From positions 18,622,001 through 18,686,000 of the forward strand of contig OZ038530.1 of NCBI GenBank assembly GCA_964036665.1: 64,000 nt of DNA, written 5' to 3'. Both the position numbers and the translations under genes were made by a program. Below the pieces are notes generated by a model. The model saw nothing but the letters and a program-made list of their open reading frames with translations, did no database searches and was not told the origin of the DNA. Position 1 is the first letter of the stretch; every line of letters begins with the position of its first letter. Shown here piece after piece: positions 11,561 to 22,797 of this stretch. Source of the stretch: Gordius sp. MW1. Its lineage: Eukaryota > Nematomorpha > Gordioida > Gordea > Gordiidae.

Positions 11561-12301
11561 ATTAAGAATGATTTGGGATTTATTAAAGATCGGCATATGC
11601 CACACATAGTTAAGAGCTTATATATAAGCTTTTTGATTCTTCTACTATAAATATAAGTCCATAGTTTTTATCAAGATAAAAATATATATAAAAGGCAAAC
11701 AAATAATTTAAAAATTAATACCCTCACATAATAGTATTAAATTGCATAGCATTTAAAATTCAAATAATGTTTGAAGATTTAGTGTTTAGGCATATCCTAA
11801 ATACAAAAGTTTATTCAGAATTATTACAATTCTACAAACCCACTCTTATTTATTTATAAAATGATAACTATTTACAATCTCAAGACATATTACAAAAAAC
11901 TTTGCAGGGTATGATATGCTAATTATTGGGCTCATTTTTTATGAAAATATGCAAACTGTTGATTTATAAGTTGTTTTGGTTTTGTTACAAAATACTTTGG
12001 CTAAGGCTCTATTTCCCAAATTTTAGTAGTGCTTTGACTGAGCAGATATTTTGTTTATGAGTTATTTATTTATGGAAGTTATAAACATTATAAAAACGGA
12101 CACAGATATAAAAACGAATAAAAGTAGTATCGTCTTCACTAATCGCCTACAGTAATTGTCCGTGGGATAATCAATATCTCTACAGATTTTTACCGCAGAA
12201 TTCTAATGACACTTTTTAATTATGTTAATGGCCATAGCAAAACAAATCCTAATTGGAATTAAAATTCCTTTAGTTTGAAATTAAAAATAAAAGGGTAAAA
12301 C

Positions 12302-12320
12302 CATAGACTAATAGTCTATG
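12302..12320. mobile_element. 19-bp relic of the CATAGAC hAT family with intact target duplication
   Basis: CATAGACTAATAGTCTATG is only the two ends of the family fused head to head. It is flanked by exact direct repeats GGTAAAAC (12294-12301 and 12321-12328), so this is an integrated element that lost its whole interior, not an excision footprint alone. Confidence 0.8.
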
Positions 12321-12403
12321 GGTAAAACTCTTCATCAATCTATATATATTGTACCCTTATAACGGTATGCTAAACATAGCATCATAGCTCTTTTTTTAAC
12401 TTA

Positions 12404-12922
12404 ATGGCCCGTAAGGATTCTCTGCAACAAGGTAGTACTTTAGAAATGTATAGGAAAAGCATTGGTACAAAGAACTTTACTATGCTGTTAATTGTATTTA
12501 GGAAAACAAATCAATAAAAAATCCAAGGTATTATTTTCTCAAAAGAAAAAGGCTCAAATAGAAGATCACCATACAAAATCTGCACAGGTAAAAATTCTAA
12601 GCCCTTTAAAAGTAGTGTTGCCTTATATATAAAGACTAAGTTGATATTTGTGAATTTAGTATCATGTTTTTATTTAATATCAAAAATCAAGTTAATATAA
12701 TTAGTTAAAATGGTATAGCAGAATTATACTTTTAAAATCAATATTAGATACTAAATATTCTAATTTTTATCAGCATATTTATACTATATCATTATATACA
12801 TATAAATAGTTAATAAAATCTTTTTAAACATGTTTTTTTAGGAAATTACATTGATTATGGGAAGTCTGTTAATCCTTGTTGCAATTATATATTGTCTATT
12901 CTATCTTTACATCCTCAAATAA
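12404..12922 (+). CDS. TRIQK: TRIQK, triple QxxK/R motif membrane protein
   Basis: Three exons (12404-12464, 12502-12587, 12842-12922) join in frame to 75 residues plus stop. The start MARKDS, then MYRKSIGKQINKKSKV, then a Lys/Gln-rich helix and a single C-terminal transmembrane segment (ITLIMGSLLILVAIIYCLF) follow the vertebrate TRIQK order 'MGRKD...YRKQIGKQDYKKTKP...FYLRL', whose length is 86. The protein is a small tail-anchored ER protein; its molecular role is poorly known. Introns are 37 nt and 254 nt, GT-AG. Choosing the 37-nt intron is what gives the conserved GKQ-x-x-K junction. The stop lies 70 bp before the TFIIIA-like start on the same strand. The gene is too fragmented by introns to appear as one open frame. 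Confidence 0.85.
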
Positions 12923-12992
12923 GCAGTCTGCCAAATACTTGTATTCATATACATTGCTTCATCGAGTTAATATCTTTAATATAACTATAATT

Positions 12993-13997
12993 ATGGGAAA
13001 GATAACCAACACACACGAAGGTGAATTACCTAGCTCCAATATTATTGGGAAAAAATTACAGGAATGCATGCTTTCAAACCCAAGCTCACCATCTTCACAG
13101 ACCATCCACTGTTGTCCATACTCAGGTTGTCGAGCTAAATATTATCGCCCCTATCGTTTAAAAGCACACATAAATTCGCAACACGAGACGTTTCGTGAAT
13201 TTGCTTGCCAGCATGGCGATTGTGGCAAAGCATTTTTCAGGCAAGAACACTTGAAACGGCATTTACGTCGTAGCCACGTCGTTACAAACAAAAGTTCACC
13301 TAATATTTCAGACCAAATTTCTCCAAAAAACAGTCTTCACACTTGTGAGCATTGCTCTAAACAGTTTACCTATCGCCAAAACCTCAAACGGCACATTGTC
13401 GAAATTCACACCGATGCTATTGCCATTAATTCTGCTGAAAATCTGTCAACGTGCGCAAAACCTATTAGATCTCGCGCCTCTACGTACGGTTGTCAATATT
13501 GCGAAAGCACTTTCAGAAAAAAGGAAGCCCTGAAAAAGCATTTATGGGCCGTCCACAATCAGGAAAAGCCCTACGATTGTGAGGCGTGCACTAACAGTTT
13601 TATGAGCAAGCAACAGTTGGACCGTCACCAGGCTAGAGCTCACAACGATGGTGCGAGCTTTATCTGTGACGCTCCATCTTGCGAAAGCTCGACGCTTAGC
13701 TTTAAATCACGACGCTTGTTGAACCAGCACGTTAAAATAGCGCACGGCGCTTTACTGCGCTGTGACCTATGCCTAAAGACTTTCATTACTCAGCGCGGTT
13801 TGAGTCGTCATTTACGTCGAACTCAAGCCGACCTTGCTAGCGCGGAGGCTCACGCTCTGGCTGCGACGCAAGCTAAACGCGTGCAAACGTACACTTGTCA
13901 AAACGCCGGCTGCAGCAAATACTACTTGCACCAGCGCAACTTGACGCAACACTCTAAAAAGTGTGGCACCTTTATAGACCCCAAACCTGATTCATGA
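12993..13997 (+). CDS. TFIIIA-like C2H2 zinc-finger protein
   Basis: A single open frame of 334 residues from the ATG at 12993 (MGKITNTHEG). An upstream extension of the frame overlaps the TRIQK last exon and is not used here. Eight zinc fingers are visible: CPYSGC..., CQHGDCGKAFFRQEHLKRH, CEHCSKQFTYRQNLKRH, CQYCESTFRKKEALKKH, CEACTNSFMSKQQLDRH, a longer CDAPSCESS... finger, CDLCLKTFITQRGLSRH, and a last CQNAGCSKYYLHQRNLTQH ending in Cys. The mix of C-x4-C and C-x2-C fingers, and the order of a spaced finger followed directly by a short 'LxCDLCxKTF' finger, resemble TFIIIA, which binds the 5S rRNA gene and 5S RNA. TFIIIA usually has nine fingers, so another C2H2 regulator is possible. Finger 7 has lost its last His (Gln). 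G+C is higher than in neighbouring DNA. Confidence 0.65.
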   Translation: MGKITNTHEGELPSSNIIGKKLQECMLSNPSSPSSQTIHCCPYSGCRAKYYRPYRLKAHINSQHETFREFACQHGDCGKAFFRQEHLKRHLRRSHVVTNKSSPNISDQISPKNSLHTCEHCSKQFTYRQNLKRHIVEIHTDAIAINSAENLSTCAKPIRSRASTYGCQYCESTFRKKEALKKHLWAVHNQEKPYDCEACTNSFMSKQQLDRHQARAHNDGASFICDAPSCESSTLSFKSRRLLNQHVKIAHGALLRCDLCLKTFITQRGLSRHLRRTQADLASAEAHALAATQAKRVQTYTCQNAGCSKYYLHQRNLTQHSKKCGTFIDPKPDS

Positions 13998-15083
13998 TTT
14001 TTGCATAATTCACAATGTCATTTTACGCTCGTTCTTCCATTCGTACAAAATTGAGTATTTTTTTTCATTTTGATCTTAAACTTATATTATTAATATTATC
14101 GGGCCTATGAAAGCTAATATATGCGGATAGTCAATTTCTATAATGTTAAAATATATTCTGTGATATCTAGATCGGCGTTGGGATTAAAAGCTACGCGTTG
14201 TTATAACTGTCTCTTTTCATAGCGAATATCTACACCAATTTATTGTCGCCATTTTATAAATAATCATGTCATACCGCATCGCTATCTTCGTGTTTGTAAT
14301 GGTTTATAATACTTTCTACTTTTCTAAATGTGCAACCAACAATATGTCTTTTAATTACCTTGGCATAACACTCTTAAATAGGTATTGAGGGCAAGTTAGT
14401 ATGTATTCTTAGCAGTTCTATTTGACAAAGCCTGTGAGTAATTGGAATTTGAGGTCGTGCGTGCAAGAATATAAGCAAATATACATTTTATTGAATCTTA
14501 AAATATTTGAAACATTTTTGTTTATATTTTTTTTATTATATTAGAATAGAAATTAGTGTTAGTTTTGTAGCGTTATTTTAGAAACAATTTTAGTGACCTT
14601 TATATTAAAATAGATTTGATTTAAATAATTCAGTGTACTAGCTATTGGAGTTTATAATTTTAAAAATTAGCCTATAGACAAAAAAATCCGACTCACTCGG
14701 GCGGGCACCATAACACGATTTGAGATCAATGTGATTTTTGTATATAACATATTATGCTGTTTTCGTGTATTATTTTGTACGTTTAATTGATTGTATAATA
14801 TCTATGAATTGTAGTTCTTATCCAAAAAAAATCAAGAATTAAGTTTAAAATTGTTTAAAAACATAACTAAATTAATGCTAAAAATTTAAAAATTCATCAT
14901 ATCAGGCCGGGCAGTTCGGACATTTCTTGATAATTCGGGCTAGTGATTCGGAAGATCTAAGAAAATTCTTTGAAAAATTGAGTCGAGTTTAAAACAGGAT
15001 TTATCAGCTAGATCTTGCTTTAGATTTTTTTAAGCTAATAAAGGTTTATTTCCAAATCATTGTATATAATACATGGTAAAAAA
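13998..15083. other. AT-rich intergenic sequence with a GGGCGGGCACCATAA repeat
   Basis: No gene seen. The motif GGGTGGGCACCATAA-like and a CGGGC..GTTCGGACA motif at 14697-14930 recur at 28680-28910 in the same order, so both regions probably hold copies of one unclassified repeat. Confidence 0.4.
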
Positions 15084-15445
15084 ACTCGGGCCTTCGGCCC
15101 TCGTGGGAAGGGGAGTAGGGGAAGGGAAGGGGGGGGGGGCGACTCATCTATACTCCGTATAAACGTAGCATATTTGCTATGCAATTTATGGGCGAGAAAG
15201 GTAGGAAGGGGCGAGAATGCCTATAGGGGGGTATTAAATGCAAAATAATTAGTTATAAACCCTTGTAGGGGAGGGCATAGGGTAATTATCAATGTTAACC
15301 AATTCAAAAACGAAAAATAATTTCGATTTACTTGGCCAATGGTCATTTTTTCCATTGGTCAGTAGCCTGCGGACGATCAAAAAGTCATATTATCAATGAT
15401 ATTAACAAGAACAAAATATTAATTTAATTTAAAAAAAATAAAAAT

Positions 15446-15513
15446 TTTGCCCTCTCCCGAGCTTGAACCCGGGATATCCAGGTCCGTGCGCTATAACCCG
15501 TCACACCATGCTG
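15446..15513 (-). repeat. tRNA-like (SINE-head) segment
   Basis: On the minus strand it has a B-box-like GGGTTCAAGCTCGGG and an A-box-like TGGTGTGACGGGTTATAGC at tRNA spacing. Pairing of the arms is poor, so this is a tRNA-derived repeat, not a working gene. Related copies: 19679-19741 and 43110-43181. Confidence 0.55.
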
Positions 15514-16264
15514 GTATTAAAATAGTAGAAGTTATTATGTTATTTATATAGATAATGAAATAATAAAGTTCTGTTTTATGTTTAGAAAATCAATATATTT
15601 CATCGGTCAGTTGCCAGCGGACGGTCAAAAAGTCAAATTATCAATGGTATTAACAAGAACATAATATTAATTTAATTTTAAAGAAAAAAAATTAAAATAA
15701 AAATTCCTTTTAGTTTTTAAAAAGGGCTAAATTCTGAAACTACCCGCCCGATTCGCTCGAAACTTTACCCGTAGGTGCCCAGGGCGGCCAGGGGTAAAAT
15801 AGCCTTTTCAGATTCCTAAAATACCTTTTCGTTTTAAAAATATCGGACATTTCCCGGCCACACGTGCGGTGTAATATCTATAACACGTAGAAAATTTTAC
15901 TAATTATATAAACTTACGCGCGCCATCTAATAAAGTACAATTCGTGTTTTAATAGTTTAATAGTAGATTGAATGTAATTAGAAAGAACGGGCTATTATTA
16001 TACCTTTGAAGGAGGTTTTGAATTTTGTGTTAGTTTCTATCAATATTTGTATCGTAAATTAGAATCTAATACCTATATTTTTTTAACTATTACTTTTTAG
16101 GTTTTCTATGAAATCACAATCTAATTAAATGAAATATATTAACCCAATAAAAAAATATATATGCATTTATAAGGTTAAAAATATATATTACATAGTTGGC
16201 TGTCTGTTAGACCATCTATAATAAATTTTTAGGTTATATATAAAATTTGGCCAATGGTCATTTT

Positions 16265-16531
16265 TGTAGAGGATAATTGACGAAATGTAACTTACGCTTA
16301 AGTTCTATCATACTGGTGGAGTAAAAGACACGCAACAGATGTGATTATGTTCCGTATCGCGTGATCTGTATTATTCTTTCTTTTCGTTCGCGATCACGCG
16401 ATTATTCTCGATATCATTTTATATTCGTCGCGCGCGTTGAATTATCGCGGAGTTTGGGTAAATAAAGTCGTGTAGACTATAACATTTCGAGGCTCACAAG
16501 TCGAGTTGACTACAACATTGTTAGCTCAACA
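16265..16531 (+). repeat. Left LTR of the young LTR element
   Basis: TG...CA ends; holds AATAAA-like signal at about 16460 (GGTAAATAAAGTCG). Pair of 18542-18808. Confidence 0.92.
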
Positions 16532-16575
16532 TTTGGCGTCGTGAGAACCTACCGGGAAATAAATCAAAAGAGGGA

Positions 16576-17161
16576 ATGGATCGGAACATTATGGATTTAT
16601 TCCGGTTATCCGATGCTATTAAAACATTCCTAACTCAATTTGAGGCCAATATCAAGGCGCAATCAGGGACGTTATCGGATACCCAGAAAACGTGCAGATT
16701 CCTAAGTTCGTTATCGGCGGAGGCATTTAAGGTTATCGCGGACGACGCGTACCCGGATAACCCTACTGAATGGACTTTCAAGGAAGCGACCAAGAGGGCA
16801 AGGAGAGTATTTAAAGGGCATACCTGCCCGCTGGCGCAGAGATTCAGGTTTGGAAATATTCGTCAAATGCCCGGGGAGGAACTCATGCGTTATATTCGAA
16901 GGCTAAAAGAGGCATCAAAGCGGTTTTCAGCCCGGGGAATTATCGGCCAGAATGCTCGATCAGCTGATTTTAGGGCTCTACGACCCAACGGTGCAAGCCG
17001 CGTTGATGACCGAAAAGGACCTCAAATGGGACAAGGCCATGGAAATCGCCCTAGGTCGGGAGGCAATCGGCGAAGGCCTAAGGACTATGCACCAGCCAGG
17101 GGACGAGGCATTTGCGGTCGACGCGACGAGGACGGGCCCGAGTATGACCAGGTTCGGCCAT
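16576..17161 (+). pseudogene. Gag of the young LTR element, one frameshift
   Basis: From the ATG at 16576 the frame gives a Gag-like helical region (LFRLSDAIKTFLTQFEANIK, then QRFRFGNIRQMPGEELMRYI, the 'F....Q.pgEsv..Y..rl' capsid pattern). Near 16945 the sequence shifts to the second frame, where RDQLI-type capsid sequence (DQLILGLYDPTVQAAL) continues from 16952. One short indel therefore splits gag; the continuing frame runs on into protease. Gag forms the particle that packages the element's RNA. Confidence 0.75.
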
Positions 17162-18514
17162 GCATTAGATATTTTGACTATTGATTTATATGTTAATAAC
17201 ACCTTGATAACTTTTCTTATGGACACGGGCTCCACCGTTACAATCGTGCCGGCTAACTTGTGGAAGGAGCGTTTACCGGTGCAAACAAACCCGATACCTT
17301 CCGTACATGCGTTCGGCGGCAAGGAGATAAAGATTATCGGGGACGTAACAGCCGAGGCCCGGCTAGGTCCCAACCGGAGACGCCTGCCGCTGTTAGTGGC
17401 GGATGTGAAGGGACCGCCATTACTCGGGACAAACTGGATCAAGGAGTTCGGAAAGGACGTATGGGAACTAGCCCGATGGAGTTCGCGAGCAGTCATGGAG
17501 CAATACGTAGTGAATTTCGTCGAGGAGAAGGTTCCGAAGGAGCCGAGACCTAGCGATACCGTGAGTAGCGGGATTCAGTATAGTCAAATGCTTCCCTTCG
17601 GTGCGGGCTCAATGGGTAGCCCACCCGTCTTAATGCAGGGTCCAGTTATTTCCCCCGACCAGCAGCAACCCGGTTCGATTGGTCAGTTGCCAAGGGACTC
17701 TGGCTCCTCGTCTCAGCAACAATCGATAATCCCACTCAACCCCAATAAGCCTGGCGCTAAGAACGCGACACCGGACCAAGATCGAGGTCAAGCCATGGCT
17801 GCCATCAAGGGTAAGGATAACGCAGCCAAATTTCGGTCGAGACGATCAAGCAAGCGTGTTTTCCAAGTTACCGAAGAGGGACTAGAGGATTCCGCGAACG
17901 CGTTTATCTCACGGAACGTGATACGCCAGTACGCCGCCAACGACGAGACATTACGGCAGCGCAAAGAGTGGAGTAAGGGTACGCGCGATACAACAGTAGT
18001 GGTCGGGCCAAGGCGACACTACAAAAGGTACCTACCTAAGCTGCACGAGTCAAGGGAAGCGTTAAGAGAACCTGTGGCCCCCCAGTGGAGAGATACAGGA
18101 AAGGCGCGAGGGTTCGACGTCGGAGACCCAGTGTGGGTGCGTATGTTCCTGGGGCCCGATAAATGGGTGAAGAGCACCATTAGTGCCAAGCGCGAGGCGC
18201 GTTCGTTCGGCGTTAGGGCCCTAGGAAGAAACCACCATCGACATTTAGAGCAGGTGAGACGAAGGAAAATATTGGACTGGAGAAGGGTTGTACACGAAAA
18301 TGGTTGGCCGCACCGGGATACACTAGCGAACGAGCCAATTGATGCGAGCCCGTGCCAACAACGTCCAATCAAGGGTCCCCTACCAAGGTTCCGAACGAAA
18401 ATGCCGCTACAGGAGCGGGGGGAACACGATGTCCTTCCCATGGCTCCGGAGTCTAACAACGCCCCGCCTAAAGTTAGATACCACGCCAGGTACGACAGGC
18501 CCCGAGCTACCTAA
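16952..18514 (+). pseudogene. Gag end, aspartic protease, and integrase C-terminal region fused by an internal deletion
   Basis: This 520-residue open frame starts inside capsid. It then has the retropepsin active site LMDTGSTVTIVP with a flap-like region and LLGTNWIKEFG at the end of the protease, as in Ty3/gypsy elements. A Pro/Gln/Ser-rich linker follows and then, without reverse transcriptase or integrase core, a stretch with GDPVWVRMFLGPDKWVKSTI, the C-terminal 'GDxVWvr....KW..G.I' module of gypsy integrases. The deletion kept the frame open, so a Gag-PR-IntC protein could be made, but the element cannot replicate alone. G-C-rich codons differ from host genes. Confidence 0.8.
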
Positions 18515-18541
18515 GGCACTATCTTTGTGAAAAGGGAAAAG

Positions 18542-18808
18542 TGTAGAGGATAATTGACGAAATGTAACTTACGCTTAAGTTCTATCATACTGGTGGAGTA
18601 AAAGACACGCAACAGATGTGATTATGTTCCGTATCGCGTGATCTGTATTATTCTTTCTTTTCGTTCGCGATCACGCGATTATTCTCGATATCATTTTATA
18701 TTCGTCGCGCGCGTTGAATTATCGCGGAGTTTGGGTAAATAAAGTCGTGTAGACTATAACATTTCGAGGCTCACAAGTCGAGTTGACTATAACATTGTGA
18801 GCTCAACA
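18542..18808 (+). repeat. Right LTR of the young LTR element
   Basis: Same 267 bp as the left LTR apart from two substitutions near its 3' end. Confidence 0.92.
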
Positions 18809-19678
18809 ATTTTTTTTCATTGGTCAGTACCAACAGATACTCTATAAGTCAATGATAGCCAAAAAAAACGGAAAAAAAATTTTGATACACATTTTGGCCA
18901 GTGGTCATTTTTTTCCATTGGTCAGCAGCCAGCGGACGGCCAAAAAGTCTTATTATCAATGGTAGTAACAAGAACAATCATAAGAGTCAAAAAAAACTCA
19001 GGGATTCTAACCCACAAACTAGTTAAATTAATTAAAATTAAAAGTAAACAGCGTGAGAAGACATTGGATGCGTGACTAGACATTCGGTGCAAGACACCGA
19101 AGAGCGTGACAATATATAGATAATGAAACATAGACCCTTGTAGGGGAGGGCATAGGGTATTTATCAATGTTAACCAATTCAAAAACGAAAAAAAAAATTC
19201 GATTTATACTTTGGCCAATGGTCATTTTTTTCATTGGTCAGTAGCCAGCGGAAGGCCAAAAGGTCACATTATCAATGGTATTAACAAGAACAATATATTA
19301 ATTTAATTTAAAAAATAAATAAAAATTTTGCCCTCTCCGGGATTCGAACCCACATTAGTAAAGGCACAGGGTTTGGTAAGGGGCACAGGGACCCATATCA
19401 GTAAAGGCATAGGCTTTGGTAAGGGGCACAGGGACCCATATCAGTAGAGGCTTAGGCCCTTGTAGGAAAGGGCATAGGGTAATTATCAATGTTAACCTAT
19501 TCAAAGACGAAAAAATACCATAAATTGCATATAGCAATTAAAAATTTCGCTTTATTTGGCCAATGGTCATTTTTTTCATTGGTCTGTAGCCAGCGGATGG
19601 TCAAAAATTCATATTATCAATGGTATTAACAAGAACAAAATATTAATTTAATTTAAAAAAATTAGAAAAAAAAATTCG

Positions 19679-19741
19679 TCCTCTCCCTGGCTTGACCCCG
19701 TGATATCCAGGTCACAAAGCTGGCGCCAATAACTTGGTGGA
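19679..19741 (-). repeat. tRNA-like segment
   Basis: Minus strand carries B-box-like GGGGTCAAGCCAGGG preceded by GTGACCTGGATATCAC, as in the 15446 copy. Decayed. Confidence 0.45.
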
Positions 19742-19949
19742 CGGACGACGGACGGACAACCAAAAACGAGCCCATAAATTGCATAGCAATTAATATATTA
19801 AATTAATAAGCAGATATAGAGCCATGGATCGTAATTGTAATAGATTTTACAAGTGCATGGTAATGTAGGTACTGTTTAATAAAGAAAAATTATGTAATTG
19901 AGTTTATAAATTTAAAAATTGTTTAAATAAATTACCGAGGGTCGTGGCC

Positions 19950-20560
19950 CCTATTAGGACGAAAATGAAATTACAGAGGTATTTGAATTTTTCACCTTCC
20001 TTCTTTCCTCAGAAGAGATCAGGTCGGGGGAGACGTTTAGGCTGCTAGCCCATGTTATGATTGTTATCGGGTATTTTACCGTCAGTTGTACTTAGTCATC
20101 TGGGTTCCAGTGAGTTAGAGAAGCCGCCTTTTTATAATCGATAATTTTGGGAATGCCGACTCTCGCTGTATTGGCAGTGTAAAGAATGATGACCGTTTGC
20201 TAGAACGGGTTGGCGACAGAGGTCGCAATGAAAGGAAGACACAATGTCACAACCGAGGCGATGGCCTACAGGGATGCAATGTTCTCGCCCTACCAGTGTG
20301 ACCCTAGGTTTTGACTTGGTAGTGCCTCGAGCCATTTATAACCCCGGAGGACGCCGAATTGAAGTCGAGGTTTGAAGAGATGTAGGCCATGGAACGTGCT
20401 ATCAGTAGTAAGTCCCTTTTCTTTTAAGTGGTTCCAGTTGTATGAGTCAAGGAATCGTGTTTAGGTCGTCCAAAGTCTGAATTGCGCTATAGAGGTGCGG
20501 GTCTGGCAAGCGAGTAGAGTTTCGATCTCGTCTCGGGTGTTATTATGAGAATCTTTTGGT
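19950..20560 (-). pseudogene. C-terminal fragment of a non-LTR-type reverse transcriptase ORF (restriction-like-endonuclease family)
   Basis: Minus-strand frames read YKWLEALPSQNLG, then GHRLGCDIVSSFHCDLCRQP and a histidine/cysteine stretch NGHHSLHCQYS. This is the 'W..A.P....G..L....RV..GLRLG..IC..H.C.CG......G.H.LSC' order seen after the RT domain in a widespread animal ORF family. Stops and frameshifts break it. A second fragment of the same family is at 49686-50440. Remainder to 19950 has no clear coding signal. Confidence 0.65.
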
Positions 20561-21464
20561 ACCATTTTATTCACATCTCCTATTACACAATTTGAATATT
20601 GTACCGCTCTGCTCTATTCACACCCCTCATTATAATTTGAATACACTATAGACATTTAGATATTATTTTATCTGTCCACAAGTGTATATAAAGACGAATA
20701 GCGAATTGATTATAATAAATTTACTACACAATAGAATAAAGTAGGACATTAACGTTTACAATCTCCTATCCGGTTTGAAAAATCTCGTCTGACACACTAA
20801 ATTGTGGGTTTACCTATATTTAACTTTGCATTTTTGAACTGGCTGGGACCCTTAATTAGCATCGACAAAAATAATAAATGCCTTTAGATCAATGATGGCG
20901 AAACTAATGCATAATGTGATTTTCCGCTCAAAATTTTAGAGGTGTGCCATAATGAGTTGAATCATAAATGTTGGCAGAATCCTGATTCAATATTGTTTTT
21001 TAAACCTAAAACGATCGTTCGGCAGGCACAGAAATCGCTGAGCTCAATCTTTAGATATTTTAGCCAAATTCATATGAGTACTTTGTTTAATTAACTAGTT
21101 AAAATGTCAGGATGGTCGAATTTTTACGAAATTTGAAGATGTTTTAGTATTACTTACTGGTTTATCATTGTCGTATATGTGAATACGTGAAAGAAAATAG
21201 TTTAATTTAGTTTAACTTTCATTTTTATATCATTTTCTTCAGATTATATTATTGTTATAATTATATGTTTTAATATTGTAAGCCAAATCCGAGTTGGTAA
21301 TAACCGTATGATTTTGTTATTATCTTTTTAATTATCCATTGTTCATTAGATTTTCCCCACCAAGGTGTAATATTCAATTCGCGTGCGTTTGATATCGCGT
21401 AAGTCAATCAAATACGTCAATCATGTATTTCTGCACTATAATTGCAAAAAAGATTATTATAGGC
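20561..21464. other. AT-rich intergenic sequence
   Basis: Nothing recognised. The stretch 21435-21462 (GATTATTATAGGCGGTAAAA) is the left copy of the LINE target site. Confidence 0.4.
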
Positions 21465-21719
21465 GGTAAAAAACACTACCTACGACGGTCCCAAGTCCGT
21501 GTGCAAAAAGTGGAGGGTTGGCGTCAGGTCGGAAACCGGCTATAAAAACCAACTCCAAAATTATGATAGTTTCAAACAAGACTTTACAAGAAAAGGCTAG
21601 GGCGTCCTCCACAAACGACGCGCACTGCATACCCCGCCCGTGCAATGTGAAAAATACACTAGGGTTACTGCCCAACTCACAACAAAGGCGGTTAAGGAAA
21701 TTAGTTGTTGAAAGAATGC

Positions 21720-22530
21720 GAATAACGTGTTGACGGGGAAGAGCATCGAAGTCGCACAAATGCTAAAAAGAAGAAAGGTACACATCGCCTGCCTACAAGA
21801 GACGAGGTGGAACGGAACGAAAGCTCGAGAGTAAGGAGAAGGCTACAAACTATTCTACAGTGGGTCACCAAATCGTAGCGGGGTCGGTATCGTTCTAAGC
21901 GAATCGTTCAAGGACAAGGTGGTGGAAGTCAAGCGTTGTTCCGACAGGCTAATGTGGGTGAAGATTGCAGATCAAGGGGGCCACCTAACCGTTATGTGCG
22001 CGTATGCTTTCCAAATTGGGTGTGACATATTCTTCGATTCATTGGAAAAGGAAATACAAGGAATCCGACAGGAAGAAAGGCTAATTATTGGGGCCGATTT
22101 CAACCCTCACGTAGGAAAAGATATCGTCTCGGGTATGAACGCAATCATGGAGGCTATGGGCATGGTCTGAAGAACAAAGAAGGGGAAAAACTACTCCAAG
22201 TATCCCAAGCATATGACATGGCGATCGTTAACACCTATTTTCAAAAGCGCGAAGATCATATTGTGACCAATAGAAGTGGGAAGCTTTTTAGTCAAATTGA
22301 CTATTTGCTTATACGGCGAAAAGACTTATGGAGTATCAAGGATTGCAAAGTAATACCGGGAGAAGAAATCGCCAGGCAACATCGTCCCCTTGTTATGGAT
22401 CTTGACAGAAGAGTATTTCCCAAAAGAAGAAAGATCTATGAATATCGAATTCGATACGAAAGGCTAAAGGATACGTCGACCAACGAAGAATACCATCAAA
22501 AAGCCTCCTCACTCTTGGGTGCAAGGTAGT
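21720..22530 (+). pseudogene. LINE endonuclease domain (AP-endonuclease fold)
   Basis: Frames give GKSIEVAQMLKRRKVHIACL then QETRWNG, the conserved 'CLQETRW' metal-binding motif, SGVGIVLS, a YxPQxG-type segment (CAYAFQIGCD), then GADFNPHVG ('GDFN..vG') and a REDHIVTNRSGK...QIDYLL stretch ('vT..s....qIDyil'). All main endonuclease motifs are there, split by an in-frame stop after KARE (near 21832), another frameshift at about 22168, and later breaks. The enzyme would nick target DNA for target-primed reverse transcription. Confidence 0.8.
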
Positions 22531-22797
22531 TTCCAAAGGACGTCGACGACGATTGGGAGACGCTATCAAGGACATTAAGGAAACAGCGATTCGTGTTCTA
22601 GGACAGACCAAAGGAGGCAAAGCTATGAATAGGGAACTATGGTAGTGGGATCAATCGGTTAAAGCATCGAAAGAAAAAAAAATCTATATAGATGGTGGCA
22701 TAAATCAAAAAAGTCGGAGGATTATCAAAAGTATAGGGACGCAAAGAGAGCCGCAAAAAAGGCCGTAGCAAAAGCGAAGAATGCCGCGTACACCGAG

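Larger units (their letters stand above)
16265..18808 (+). mobile_element. Young, internally deleted Ty3/gypsy-type LTR retrotransposon
   Basis: LTRs at 16265-16531 and 18542-18808 are each 267 bp, start TGTAGAGG and end GCTCAACA. I see two mismatches between them, so insertion was recent. ATTTT flanks both sides as the target duplication. A primer-binding-like TTTGGCGTCGTGAG follows the left LTR and a polypurine tract GAAAAGGGAAAAG precedes the right LTR. The interior is only 2.0 kb: gag, protease, then the integrase C-terminal region, with reverse transcriptase, RNase H and integrase core missing. The interior is much richer in G+C than the host DNA. The paralogous repeat at about 43920 shows the empty site. 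Confidence 0.92.
15084..19792 (+). mobile_element. Composite Helentron-like repeat, copy 1, interrupted by an LTR element
   Basis: Starts with a GC hairpin (CGGGCCTTCGGCCC), then a purine run, a TGCTATGCAATTTATGGGC block, tRNA-like segments, an 'AAACTACCCGCCCGATTCGC' block and units built on GGCCAATGGTCATTTTT...CCATTGGTC; ends AACGAGCCCATAAATTGCATAGCAATTA. The same series without the LTR insertion is at 42721-44895, and inverted at 35222-36377. No coding region. The terminal hairpin and composite nature suggest a Helentron-type non-autonomous element, but this is inference. Confidence 0.6.

Noticed and set aside
12876-12992. Upstream extension of the zinc-finger frame
   Set aside because: It overlaps the TRIQK last exon in another frame and has no zinc-finger family resemblance; the ATG at 12993 is preferred.
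16978-17496. Minus-strand frame of 172 codons
   Set aside because: It is the antisense shadow of the GC-rich protease region of the LTR element.
18019-18459. Minus-strand frame of 146 codons
   Set aside because: Antisense shadow of the integrase C-terminal region.
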